Source of the DNA: Micrococcales bacterium
Lineage (GTDB): Bacteria > Actinomycetota > Actinomycetes > Actinomycetales > Microbacteriaceae
Direction: 5' to 3'
Assembly (NCBI GenBank): GCA_947441105.1
Contig: CANESN010000029.1
Location: 1 to 8,855, forward strand
Length of the DNA: 8,855 nt
In this document: piece after piece, positions 1 through 7,050 of the stretch
How the letters are laid out: each line of letters starts with the position of its first letter
Numbering within the stretch: position 1 is the first letter of the stretch
Made by a program: the position numbers and the translations under genes
Notes under the pieces: generated by a model
The model's input: the letters and a program-made list of their open reading frames with translations, nothing else
Database searches by the model: none
What the model was told of the DNA's origin: nothing

Positions 1-392
1 AGCGAGGAAGAAACATAACCGTGGCTTGGCTCTGCCGCCATGAATACCGTCTCCAAGTTTGCCAAATCTCTGTTCACCTGAGCCATAGGGAGTTCATACT
101 CGATATCTCCCGCAGTTCTAAATCCTTTGAGGATGACCTTGGCTCTCAAAGACTTTGCGCGTTCAACCAGTAAACCCGACTCCAAAGCCGAAACTTCCAC
201 GTTTCCAAGGTGCTGAGTGCTCAGCTTCACCATTTCTAGACGATCTGCAATTGAGAAAAGCGGAGACTTGTTTGGGTTGTGAACAATCACAACATGAAGT
301 TTTGAGAAGACGTCAGCGCCTCTTTCGATCACCGATTGGTGGCCAAGGGTTATCGGATCAAAAGAGCCAGGGTAGATAGCAACAGAATTCAC
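1..392 (-). CDS. coaD: Phosphopantetheine adenylyltransferase CoaD (partial, C-terminus off the left edge)
   Basis: CoaD transfers AMP from ATP to 4'-phosphopantetheine, giving dephospho-CoA, the penultimate step of coenzyme A synthesis in the cytoplasm. Translating the minus strand from a GTG at 392 gives about 130 residues. They include the nucleotidyltransferase signature YPGSFDPITLGH (residues 7-18, with the T-x-G-H nucleotide-binding motif), KGFRTAGDIEYE (residues 89-100, substrate-binding Arg92) and the SHGYVSSS stretch near 123-130 that corresponds to the family's ISSS motif. The family is about 160 residues, so roughly the last 30 are missing beyond the window. The GTG lies 10 bases after the recG stop and has no clear Shine-Dalgarno sequence, so I infer that translation is coupled to recG. 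Identification is firm; the exact start is slightly less certain. Confidence 0.95.
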   Translation of the reverse strand, partial: MNSVAIYPGSFDPITLGHQSVIERGADVFSKLHVVIVHNPNKSPLFSIADRLEMVKLSTQHLGNVEVSALESGLLVERAKSLRAKVILKGFRTAGDIEYELPMAQVNRDLANLETVFMAAEPSHGYVSSS

Positions 393-402
393 AAGGTAAA
401 GG

Positions 403-2526
403 TTAGCTGCGCTTGAGCGCTGCCGCATCTGCAAGTTCTAATGCCTTTTGAGTTTCGGCAGGCAATCCGCCATCGATCAGGTATTGAGCCAGTCCCCTGC
501 ACTGCTGAATAAGCTCGGCGTCCTTGATGACGCGCAAGAGCTTGAGCTGCGACTTTCCGCCAGATTGCAAGTTGCCAAGCACGTCGCCTTCGCCGCGGAT
601 TTCAAGATCCAATTCACTGAGTTTGAAGCCATCTACCGTCGATGCGACAGCATCGAGTCTTTCCATAGCCAAAGATCCTGGCTCACTGGCGGAAACCATT
701 AGACAAACGCCCGGGTGAGCACCACGCCCCACTCGACCACGAAGCTGGTGCAGCTGTGAAATACCAAACCGATCGGCATCCAAAATCACCATCGCTGTGG
801 CATTAGGGACGTTCACACCAACCTCGATAACCGTGGTGGAAACCAAAACCTGCACTTCACCAGCGGTAAAGGCCTGCATCACCGCAGTCTTTTCCTCAAG
901 CGATTGCCTGCCGTGCATAAGCCCAATGCTTAGACCGGTCAAAGCAGGGTTTAGCTTGAGCGCTTCAACAACCTCGACCGCAGCTGCTGGAGCTGGCCCC
1001 TGTTCTACTTCTTCTTCGGATTCAGTCGGTTCAGAACCTTCCTCAACCAACTCACCATCGATCCTCGGGCAAACCACAAAGGCCTGGCGACCCGCCTGAA
1101 CCTCTTCTGCCACTCGTTGCCAGACTCTTGCTACCAGAGCTGGCTTTGCCAGCTCAACAACGTGAGTGAAGATTGGTTGCCTACCCTTTGGTAGTTCTGC
1201 CAAGGTCGAGATTTCAAGGTCACCGAAGACTGTAATTGCCATCGTTCGCGGGATAGGGGTGGCGGTCATCGTCAGGACGTGCGGTGCAGTTTTGCCCTTT
1301 GCTCGAAGGGCTTCTCTTTGGCCAACACCAAAGCGATGCTGCTCGTCAACGACAACAAACGAGAGGTCGAAGAATTGCACCTTCTCGCTAATCAAGGCGT
1401 GTGTTCCAATTGCCAAAAGACATTTACCGCTAGCAATATCCAGCATCGCAATTTTTCGTTCAGCGGTAGACATTTGACCGGTGAGTAAGCGCAGTCCCAG
1501 GGCTCTAGACAGTTCGTCTCCGAGCGAATTCCTAATTGACTCAAAGTGTTGTGATGCCAATACCTCTGTTGGTGCCAGCAGGGCACTCTGCCCACCTGAT
1601 TGGGCAACCGTCAGAACCGCACGTAGCGCAACCAGCGTCTTACCCGATCCAACTTCACCCTGCAAAAGTCTGTGCATGGGGTGGCCAGAAGCAAGGTCAC
1701 CCTCAATCTCCTGCCCGACTATCCGCTGGCCGTCTGTGAGCTCAAAAGGCAGTCGCTTATCAAATAGGTCAAGCAGGTCACCTGGGGTTCTAACCGAGGC
1801 CTCAACCTGGTTTCGCTTTGACCTTGACTGTGCCAGTTGGATCTGTAAGAGCATTGCCTCGTGAAAACGCAGTGAGTCTCTGGCTGCTTGCCACTCGTCA
1901 TCAACCTTGGGGGTATGGATCTGCCTGATTGCTTCAGAAAGCGACAGCATCTTGTGCTTCTTTAAGAGGATTTCAGGAAGGACTTCCTTTATTTCGCCAA
2001 GTGTCGAAAGAGCGAGCTCAACAGATTTTTGAATCTTCCAGGTGCTGAGAGTTCCTGATGCTGGGTAGATAGGAATTGGTAAGTCTGCCCAAGCCTTGGC
2101 TTCAGAGTCGTCAATCTCCTGTGAGAACAGCTCATAATCCGGATGGGCTAGTTGCAGCTTGTTTGAAAAGACTCCGATGCGACCGCTAAAGAGTCCGCGG
2201 ACGCCAGCGTGAAGTTCTTTTTCTCGCCAGTGCTGGTTGAAAAATGCCAGCGTTAGGGTCTTTGAGCCATCAGTAATAACAACTTCGAGAAGGTTCCCGC
2301 TTCTACCCTTGAGCCGCCTAGAGAATGTGGATACCACCTCTCCGACCACGGTCACTACCTCGCCAATTGGCAAAGTTGAAATTGGAGTGAGTTCGCCACG
2401 TTTTGAATAACGCCTTGGGTAATGCTCTAAGAGCTCAGCAATAGTCGAGATTCCAAACTGCTTGACGAAAGCCTTAGCCGTTCGATCGCCAAGGATCGAA
2501 TCCAGTTTCAAGGTTTCCTTAAGCAA
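403..2526 (-). CDS. recG: ATP-dependent DNA helicase RecG
   Basis: RecG is a double-stranded DNA translocase that remodels stalled replication forks and branch-migrates Holliday junctions. The 707 residues are close to the usual length. The N-terminal wedge/OB region is near residues 55-130. Helicase motifs follow in order: Walker A GEVGSGKT (290-297), DEQH box (394-397), TATPIPRTMA (421-430), STTVIEVGVNVPNA (563-576) and QLRGRVGRG (594-602). The C-terminal DGFKLSELDLEIRGEGDVLG segment (632-651) matches the RecG/Mfd TRG translocation motif. An acidic, Ala/Pro-rich loop at about 491-520 looks like a tolerated insertion between helicase motifs. The start is TTG, one base after the upstream gene's stop, without a good ribosome-binding site. 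A second in-frame TTG at codon 6 (position 2511) is preceded by AAGGAA, at rather short spacing, and is a realistic alternative. No ATG or GTG start lies upstream before an in-frame stop. Confidence 0.96.
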   Translation of the reverse strand: MLKETLKLDSILGDRTAKAFVKQFGISTIAELLEHYPRRYSKRGELTPISTLPIGEVVTVVGEVVSTFSRRLKGRSGNLLEVVITDGSKTLTLAFFNQHWREKELHAGVRGLFSGRIGVFSNKLQLAHPDYELFSQEIDDSEAKAWADLPIPIYPASGTLSTWKIQKSVELALSTLGEIKEVLPEILLKKHKMLSLSEAIRQIHTPKVDDEWQAARDSLRFHEAMLLQIQLAQSRSKRNQVEASVRTPGDLLDLFDKRLPFELTDGQRIVGQEIEGDLASGHPMHRLLQGEVGSGKTLVALRAVLTVAQSGGQSALLAPTEVLASQHFESIRNSLGDELSRALGLRLLTGQMSTAERKIAMLDIASGKCLLAIGTHALISEKVQFFDLSFVVVDEQHRFGVGQREALRAKGKTAPHVLTMTATPIPRTMAITVFGDLEISTLAELPKGRQPIFTHVVELAKPALVARVWQRVAEEVQAGRQAFVVCPRIDGELVEEGSEPTESEEEVEQGPAPAAAVEVVEALKLNPALTGLSIGLMHGRQSLEEKTAVMQAFTAGEVQVLVSTTVIEVGVNVPNATAMVILDADRFGISQLHQLRGRVGRGAHPGVCLMVSASEPGSLAMERLDAVASTVDGFKLSELDLEIRGEGDVLGNLQSGGKSQLKLLRVIKDAELIQQCRGLAQYLIDGGLPAETQKALELADAAALKRS

Positions 2527-2527
2527 G

Positions 2528-3379
2528 TTAGTCGGCGAATTCTGGTGAACTTGGACCTGAGGTAGAGGAAAGAGCTGGACGCAAATCCTTCAGGGCCTCA
2601 AGAAGATTCGAGAGGCTAATCTCGAAACCCGCGTCTGGTACTTCGACTGCAATGCCTAAATTTAGGGCGCTTTCATCGACAACGTTCCTCAAAAAATCGA
2701 GGCACCAAGCCAGAGAATTTAGGCCTAAAAGATTTATCTGAATGTGCTTGACGAACCCAGTCTCTAGAAGGTCTCTTGCTTCGGAAAACGCCTGAAGTTT
2801 ATCTTCAGTGTGATGCGAGAAATGATTTCCCAAGTCTAAACAAAACCCTATTTGGCCAATCGTTCCGTTGCTTCCGTGAGCAAGCGCTAATAATGAATGA
2901 ACGCTTGAAAGTCCGTGGTTGTCGAATGAGGCCGGCAAGTTTTCAATCAATAACGAAACGCCTGCATCGAACGCTTGTCGGGCAAGTTCCAAATAGCCGC
3001 TTCGAATGTCGAGTTCGGACATAGGTGAAGTGAGCACTCTCGAACTTGGTGACCCAAGAATTAGAAATTCTGCATCGAGGTTCTTTGCAATCTGAGAGGC
3101 GGCCGCAACTTGGCCTTGCGCGGTAGAAAACCCCGGCTCTGTTATTGCTACGCATGAGTCTGTTCCAAAGAAAAAACCTTGGAGGCCCTTGATGCTAATG
3201 TTGCCGCTTTTCCAGGTTTTGAAAAAACCTTCTCCCTCCCCCTCAGCCAAGGGCTTGAGCTGACCATACCTCGAAGGCATCAGGTCAATAAAATCGACTA
3301 AGTCAGTTACTCCTGAATCAATAAACGCGAGATCTTGTTTAGGGCCCCAAAAAGACTGCACGGCACCTAAGTCAATCAA
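2528..3379 (-). CDS. Xylose isomerase-like TIM-barrel protein (sugar phosphate isomerase/epimerase family), function unknown
   Basis: This 283-residue protein resembles the AP-endonuclease-2/xylose-isomerase-like TIM-barrel superfamily, whose members are mostly divalent-metal sugar isomerases, epimerases or related lyases. Candidate metal ligands fall at the ends of predicted strands in the family's Glu-Asp-His-Glu order: Glu146 (LLIENLP), Asp182 (FCLDLGNH), His212 (VKHIQIN) and Glu246 (VEVPDA). Their spacing is close to that of D-tagatose 3-epimerase-type enzymes. The barrel seems to begin around ISIKGLQGFFFG (61-72); the first 60 residues and the Ser/Pro-rich tail are less typical. The TTG start is supported by AGAGGA five bases upstream. 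The gene overlaps the end of the SDR gene by 8 bases, and recG starts one base after its stop. The substrate cannot be read from sequence; with its neighbours, a sugar or polyol intermediate is likely. Fold confidence is good, function confidence low. Confidence 0.75.
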   Translation of the reverse strand: MIDLGAVQSFWGPKQDLAFIDSGVTDLVDFIDLMPSRYGQLKPLAEGEGEGFFKTWKSGNISIKGLQGFFFGTDSCVAITEPGFSTAQGQVAAASQIAKNLDAEFLILGSPSSRVLTSPMSELDIRSGYLELARQAFDAGVSLLIENLPASFDNHGLSSVHSLLALAHGSNGTIGQIGFCLDLGNHFSHHTEDKLQAFSEARDLLETGFVKHIQINLLGLNSLAWCLDFLRNVVDESALNLGIAVEVPDAGFEISLSNLLEALKDLRPALSSTSGPSSPEFAD

Positions 3380-4091
3380 GATAGTCCTCTACGGCAGACA
3401 GAGAATCCTCAAAACTCACAGCGTATCCACGATTAAAGTACTTACTCCTAACGTCGTAATGGACACTCGGGGCTTGTGGATTCAACTCTACGTTCGCGAT
3501 TGATGCGATTTGGCTGAGAGCTAGGGGTGGCGCTGTCAGATTCACAATGGGACCAAACTTCTCAAAGTCTGGCGAGATGAATTCGTGGAGCTTCCTGAGG
3601 GGGAAGAATTGCATAGTAGTCGTCGGTGAGATTGCCTCTAACCGGTTGTGATGTTTTATGTCGTACACGGCGTTTTTCTTCAAGCCTTCTCCCACCAGCC
3701 CGCCGAGTCTGAAAATTTTCACTTGAGGAAATCTTGAAGTCAAGAATTCTTCCAGCAAACGTCTATGAAATCCATATGGTGAGCCTGAATCAGTGAGATC
3801 GGAGTCCTCGTCAGAGTTATTTGGATTTGCATAGACATCCACAGTACTCATGTGGATAACCTTCTCCAGCGTCATCGAATCCAGTCTTGAGATCAGCATC
3901 TTGACTTGATCTAAATCAGATTTCGGATCTAAGTTCGCCTTCCATTTTTCCGCCCCTGGGGCTGCAACTACTGCGAGGTCGAAATGGGACTCATCAATTG
4001 ACGATTGGCTCGTTTGCATGACCTCAAAAGTGACCCTAGTGGCGATGGACTTGCCAACCAGTCCACCAGCGCCAATCAATAGCTTTCTCAT
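3372..4091 (-). CDS. NAD(P)-dependent epimerase/dehydratase-like protein (extended SDR)
   Basis: This short (239-residue) extended-type short-chain dehydrogenase/reductase belongs to a family whose members oxidise, epimerise or dehydrate sugars, usually as nucleotide or phosphate derivatives. The N-terminal Rossmann motif GAGGLVG (7-13) fits the GxxGxxG pattern. HMSTVDVYANP (80-90) supplies the active-site Ser/Thr after strand 5, and SPYGFHRRLLEEF (104-116) carries the catalytic Tyr106. Four residues after Tyr106 there is Arg110 instead of the usual Lys. RLGGLVGEGLKKN (128-140) is the substrate-side loop. It is shorter than the roughly 300 or more residues of typical nucleotide-sugar epimerases, so the C-terminal substrate domain is reduced. 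The ATG start overlaps the oxidoreductase stop as ATGA, with AAGGAG 11 bases upstream. It is translationally coupled on both sides, implying that the three accessory proteins work in one pathway. The specific reaction is unknown. Confidence 0.8.
   Translation of the reverse strand: MRKLLIGAGGLVGKSIATRVTFEVMQTSQSSIDESHFDLAVVAAPGAEKWKANLDPKSDLDQVKMLISRLDSMTLEKVIHMSTVDVYANPNNSDEDSDLTDSGSPYGFHRRLLEEFLTSRFPQVKIFRLGGLVGEGLKKNAVYDIKHHNRLEAISPTTTMQFFPLRKLHEFISPDFEKFGPIVNLTAPPLALSQIASIANVELNPQAPSVHYDVRSKYFNRGYAVSFEDSLSAVEDYLD
3385..3390 (-). promoter_or_regulatory. Ribosome-binding site of the TIM-barrel gene
   Basis: AGAGGA on the minus strand lies five bases before the TTG at 3379, inside the 3' end of the SDR gene. 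It favours this start over later ones and suggests independent re-initiation within the overlap. Confidence 0.6.
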
Positions 4092-5113
4092 TGGTGCTGG
4101 AACTCCTTGATAATTTTTTCAATTTCTTTTTGGGCTGAAAAAATAGCATCGATTTTGCCCGCTCTGATAGCCGCTAGGTTGCCTTCGCGATGAACAAAAA
4201 CACTACGGTCGGAACTAGATTGTGAGGTCTTGATTTTCTTGGCAATGAATCGTGGTTTTATGCTTGAGCAACTAGAAGCCAGCGAGGGGATGGTTTCGAG
4301 AACATGTCGTGCCATCTCATCAAGCCTCGTGCGAATAAGCCTCTCATCGGGTTCCGCTAGAAAGGCGTCGATCTCTGACTCATCCTCGGATTGTGCCAAA
4401 ACGCTGAATTCAACATGCGAGAGGCTCATGAGCCCGTGGGTTTCGGTCGGATAGATTGACCAAAATGGACCATCAACAAGGGTCATAGCCCCGAATCCGA
4501 GATCCTGATCTAGGGTGAATTCGGCAATGAGAGTTGCTTCAAATAATGCATCGGGCAGCTTTGTTAGGCGGGATGAGTAAGTTGCATCCACAACAAGATC
4601 GAAGTCGTTTCTTAGCAATTCGAGATCTCTCGACTCGAGCGCTTCCCCAAAATCCACTTGCCCGTCTAGAAAATCACTGAAATGTCGTCGAGCGCGAGAG
4701 GGTAGAACAAGCCTCTCCTCGCTGAGAAGAAAACCTTCTATTCCAAGTATCGGTTCAAACTCGTGATTGCCTATTTCTTGGAACGGAATTCCGCTGCCAT
4801 CGAGAATTATTTTGGCAGTTTCAAAATCGATGATGGATCTCGCGCTTGGCACAGCATAGATGTTTCTTTCAATTGAGGAAGACAGCTCAGGGTACTCAGT
4901 CTTAAATTTTTGAAAGCCATGCAACGACTGCCTTCGCGTTTCAGCGCTTCGAAGGTAGTGAAAACCAAGGTGCAGCCGCAATTGATTTTTATCTCCTGCC
5001 CCTGATAACAGGGCTTGCGATGCTTCCTTAATCCTGACGTCGTGACCGTCATTCAAGAGTGTTGAGGCTATGTGACAGCCGTACCAACCACCACCCACTA
5101 CAAGTATCCTCAT
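4088..5113 (-). CDS. FAD-dependent oxidoreductase (DAO-like Rossmann flavoprotein), function unknown
   Basis: From the ATG at 5113 this gives 341 residues. The protein starts immediately with a dinucleotide-binding fold, MRILVVGGGWYGCHIA, whose Gly7-x-Gly9-x-x-Gly12 and acidic Glu30 at the end of strand 2 are typical for FAD-binding oxidoreductases. RLHLGFHYLRSAETR (46-60), LVVDATYSS (173-181), GPFWSIYPTE (215-224) and a C-terminal GKIDAIFSA (319-327) look like flavin- or substrate-contacting segments of a DAO-like enzyme. I recall similar proteins from surface-polysaccharide clusters of other bacteria, but without an assigned reaction. There is no signal peptide or membrane segment, so it should be cytoplasmic. 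The frame stays open to a TTG at 5155, but that would put 14 unrelated residues before the Rossmann strand, so 5113 is preferred. A weak GAGAAAG lies 8 bases upstream. It is the first gene of the minus-strand cassette and overlaps the SDR gene by 4 bases. Confidence 0.8.
   Translation of the reverse strand: MRILVVGGGWYGCHIASTLLNDGHDVRIKEASQALLSGAGDKNQLRLHLGFHYLRSAETRRQSLHGFQKFKTEYPELSSSIERNIYAVPSARSIIDFETAKIILDGSGIPFQEIGNHEFEPILGIEGFLLSEERLVLPSRARRHFSDFLDGQVDFGEALESRDLELLRNDFDLVVDATYSSRLTKLPDALFEATLIAEFTLDQDLGFGAMTLVDGPFWSIYPTETHGLMSLSHVEFSVLAQSEDESEIDAFLAEPDERLIRTRLDEMARHVLETIPSLASSCSSIKPRFIAKKIKTSQSSSDRSVFVHREGNLAAIRAGKIDAIFSAQKEIEKIIKEFQHQ
4103..4108 (-). promoter_or_regulatory. Ribosome-binding site of the SDR gene
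   Basis: AAGGAG on the minus strand lies eleven bases before the ATG at 4091, inside the oxidoreductase coding region. The spacing is somewhat long, so the ATGA overlap with the oxidoreductase stop may matter as much for initiation. Confidence 0.5.
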
Positions 5114-5179
5114 GGTGAACGCTTTCTCAATAAAGTAACGACTTGACCCTATCAACCGACCAGGACGCCAGGAGCTCGA
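5114..5179. promoter_or_regulatory. Divergent intergenic region between the oxidoreductase cassette and rsmD
   Basis: These 66 bases are the largest gap in the window and must hold control signals for both directions. On the minus strand, TTGATA (5150-5155) and TATTGA (5127-5132) are separated by 17 bases; the first is a good -35 match and the second only a partial -10. On the plus strand, TAAAGT (5131-5136) is a plausible -10 for rsmD without a convincing -35. If these are real, the two promoters overlap and would compete. These assignments are by eye and are weak. Confidence 0.3.
5170..5174 (+). promoter_or_regulatory. Ribosome-binding site fixing the rsmD TTG start
   Basis: AGGAG sits five bases before the TTG at 5180. 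This supports the unusual start codon, and the encoded protein begins MSRIIAG, as RsmD proteins usually do. Confidence 0.75.
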
Positions 5180-5746
5180 TTGTCAAGAATCATTGCCGGA
5201 ACCATAGGGTCCTTGCAGCTCAAGCCCGCTGCAAAGGCAACCCGCCCAACCTCGGACCGAGTAAAAGAGAGCTTGTTCGCCAAGCTCGATTCGATGGGCG
5301 TAATCGAAGGTGCAAAGGTTCTAGATCTATTCGCTGGTACCGGCGCTTTAGGGCTTGAGTCGGCTTCTAGAGGCGCAGCCTCTGTCGAACTGGTTGAGCG
5401 CGATCGCAATGCATTTGGCTTACTTGAGCAGAATGTGAAAAGCAGCCTTAGCTCCTTTGAAAAGCAGGGAATCTCGACAAAGATTCAAGCCCACAACCTA
5501 GATGCCCAGCGCTACCTAAAGTCTGCATCCGCAGGCTTTGACCTTGTCTTTATCGACCCGCCCTACGACTTTCCCAATGCAGAGCTGGAGCAGCTCCTGC
5601 CAGCGGTCGCTGGCCTTTTGAGCGATGTGGGGCTTGTGGTCGTGGAGAGATCTAGTCGCAGCGAACAGCTTGAAATTGATGTTCTGGAGCTGCAAAGTTC
5701 AAAAACCTACGGCGACACCGCAGTTTGGATTTACGAAAAACCTTAG
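5180..5746 (+). CDS. rsmD: 16S rRNA (guanine(966)-N2)-methyltransferase RsmD
   Basis: RsmD uses S-adenosylmethionine to methylate N2 of G966 of 16S rRNA (E. coli numbering) during small-subunit assembly. The 188 residues match the family length. The N-terminal substrate segment RPTSDRVKESLF (22-33), SAM-binding motif I DLFAGTGALGLES (49-61), the acidic end of strand 2 in VELVERD (69-75) and catalytic DPPY (126-129) are all intact. The TTG start has a well-placed AGGAG. It is the only housekeeping gene here on the plus strand. In many actinobacteria rsmD lies near recG and coaD in the same orientation, whereas here it is inverted and separated from them by the accessory cassette. Its TAG stop overlaps the convergent gltA stop. 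Confidence 0.95.
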   Translation: MSRIIAGTIGSLQLKPAAKATRPTSDRVKESLFAKLDSMGVIEGAKVLDLFAGTGALGLESASRGAASVELVERDRNAFGLLEQNVKSSLSSFEKQGISTKIQAHNLDAQRYLKSASAGFDLVFIDPPYDFPNAELEQLLPAVAGLLSDVGLVVVERSSRSEQLEIDVLELQSSKTYGDTAVWIYEKP

Positions 5747-7017
5747 ATTGAGCGCTCGGTGTGGCCGATGTAGACCTGCTGTGGGCGACCGATTCTTGTA
5801 GTGGTATCTGCGTTCTGCTCGCGCCAGTTTGCGATCCAACCTGGCAGCCGTCCTACTGCAAACAATGGCGTGAACATCCTCGAGGGGAAGCCCATCGCCT
5901 TGTAGATGACACCGGTGTAGAAGTCAACGTTTGGGTATAGCTTGCGCTCAACAAAGTAAGAATCAGCCAGAGCTGCAGCCTCAAGTTCTTTTGCGATATC
6001 CAGTAGCGGGTCAGAGACGCCTAGTTCTCGAAGAACCTCGTCAGCGTGAGACTTCACGATGGTTGCTCTTGGGTCGAAGGATTTATAGACGCGGTGACCG
6101 AAGCCCATAAGGCGAATGCCGTCTTCTTTGTTCTTGACTCTCTCAACATACTTCTGAACCGAGTCACCGGATTCGTGAATGAAGGTCAGCATGTCCAATA
6201 CAGCTTCGTTTGCGCCACCGTGCAGCGGACCGGACAAAGCGTTGATTCCGGAGGAGATTGAAGCAAATAAGTTTGCGTGAGAAGAGCCAACAAGTCTCAC
6301 GGTTGAGGTGCTGCAGTTCTGCTCGTGGTCAGCGTGCAACAGCAAGAGAGTATCCAGAGCTTTAGTCAAAACTGGGTTTGCAGACCACTCTTCGCCCTTG
6401 TGACCAAAGGTCATACGTAGGAAGTTCTCCACCAATGACAGCGACTTGTCCGGTTCAACAAAACTCTCCCCCACCAGTGACTTATAGGTGTAGGCGGTAA
6501 TCACTGGAAGCTTGGCCAAGAGTCTGATTGTTGAAAGATCGACCTGCTCTGGGTCTCTAGCGTCAGTTGAGTCGTTGTAGAAAGTTGAAAGAACAGAGAC
6601 GGCGGAGGAGAGAATGGCCATCGGGTGAGCTGAGTGCTCAAAAGCCTCAAAAAAGCGGACCATGTTTGGGTGAATCATCGAGCGTTCGCGCAACTTCTCG
6701 TCGAAGACTTCTAGCTCGCTCGCGGTTGGTAGCTCGCCGTAAATCAATAGGTAGGCAACATCCAGGAAGCTCTTCTTCTCCGCAAGCTGCTCAATTGGGT
6801 AGCCGCGGTGGCGAAGAATGCCTTGGTCGCCGTCGATGAAGGTGATGGCGCTCTTGGTAGAGGAGGTGTTTACGAAACCCTGGTCATAAGAACTTAGCCC
6901 AGTTGTGGCAATGAGCTTTGAGATATCAATTCCGCCAGGACCCTCGGTCGCTTCAATTACAGAAAGTTCTGCCTCGTGGGCACCGTATCGAAGGGACACC
7001 TTCTCGTTAGAAGTCAA
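5743..7017 (-). CDS. gltA: Citrate synthase
   Basis: Citrate synthase condenses oxaloacetate with acetyl-CoA to give citrate, the entry step of the TCA cycle. The 424 residues fit the long bacterial (E. coli GltA-like) type. The catalytic triad is present: His266 in GPLHGGANEA, His308 in MGFGHRVYKSFDPRA and Asp365 in NVDFYTGV. LLHADHEQNCSTSTVR (226-241) is the classic pre-active-site segment. The start is a TTG with a strong AAAGGAG seven bases upstream; no nearby ATG competes. The gene begins 33 bases after dapC and is probably cotranscribed with fdxA and dapC. Its last codon region converges on rsmD with a 4-base overlap, leaving no room for an ordinary terminator between them. Confidence 0.97.
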   Translation of the reverse strand: MTSNEKVSLRYGAHEAELSVIEATEGPGGIDISKLIATTGLSSYDQGFVNTSSTKSAITFIDGDQGILRHRGYPIEQLAEKKSFLDVAYLLIYGELPTASELEVFDEKLRERSMIHPNMVRFFEAFEHSAHPMAILSSAVSVLSTFYNDSTDARDPEQVDLSTIRLLAKLPVITAYTYKSLVGESFVEPDKSLSLVENFLRMTFGHKGEEWSANPVLTKALDTLLLLHADHEQNCSTSTVRLVGSSHANLFASISSGINALSGPLHGGANEAVLDMLTFIHESGDSVQKYVERVKNKEDGIRLMGFGHRVYKSFDPRATIVKSHADEVLRELGVSDPLLDIAKELEAAALADSYFVERKLYPNVDFYTGVIYKAMGFPSRMFTPLFAVGRLPGWIANWREQNADTTTRIGRPQQVYIGHTERSI

Positions 7018-7024
7018 ACGCTAG

Positions 7025-7031
7025 CTCCTTT
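7025..7031 (-). promoter_or_regulatory. Ribosome-binding site of gltA
   Basis: AAAGGAG on the minus strand lies seven bases before the TTG at 7017. It is the strongest Shine-Dalgarno sequence I see in the window and decides the non-ATG start of citrate synthase. Confidence 0.8.
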
Positions 7032-7050
7032 GTGAGGGTTGGCTTTAGCC

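Noticed and set aside
155..379. 74-codon plus-strand open frame at the left edge
   Set aside because: It lies opposite coaD, whose signature motifs are clear on the minus strand.
1481..1864. 127-codon plus-strand open frame opposite recG
   Set aside because: It is antisense to the conserved helicase core and Ser-rich with no recognisable domain, so it is best explained by recG codon composition.
5114..5155. Longer form of the FAD oxidoreductase starting at TTG 5155
   Set aside because: It adds 14 residues before the Rossmann strand that normally begins such proteins, and the ATG at 5113 gives the standard MRILVVGGG start. The extra stretch also contains the best promoter-like sequences for this gene.
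7030..7050. Possible hairpin (GGGCTAAAGCC with flanking complementary bases) between dapC and gltA
   Set aside because: The stem is only three to four pairs, has no T-rich tail and lies next to the gltA ribosome-binding site. It is not convincing as a terminator or attenuator.
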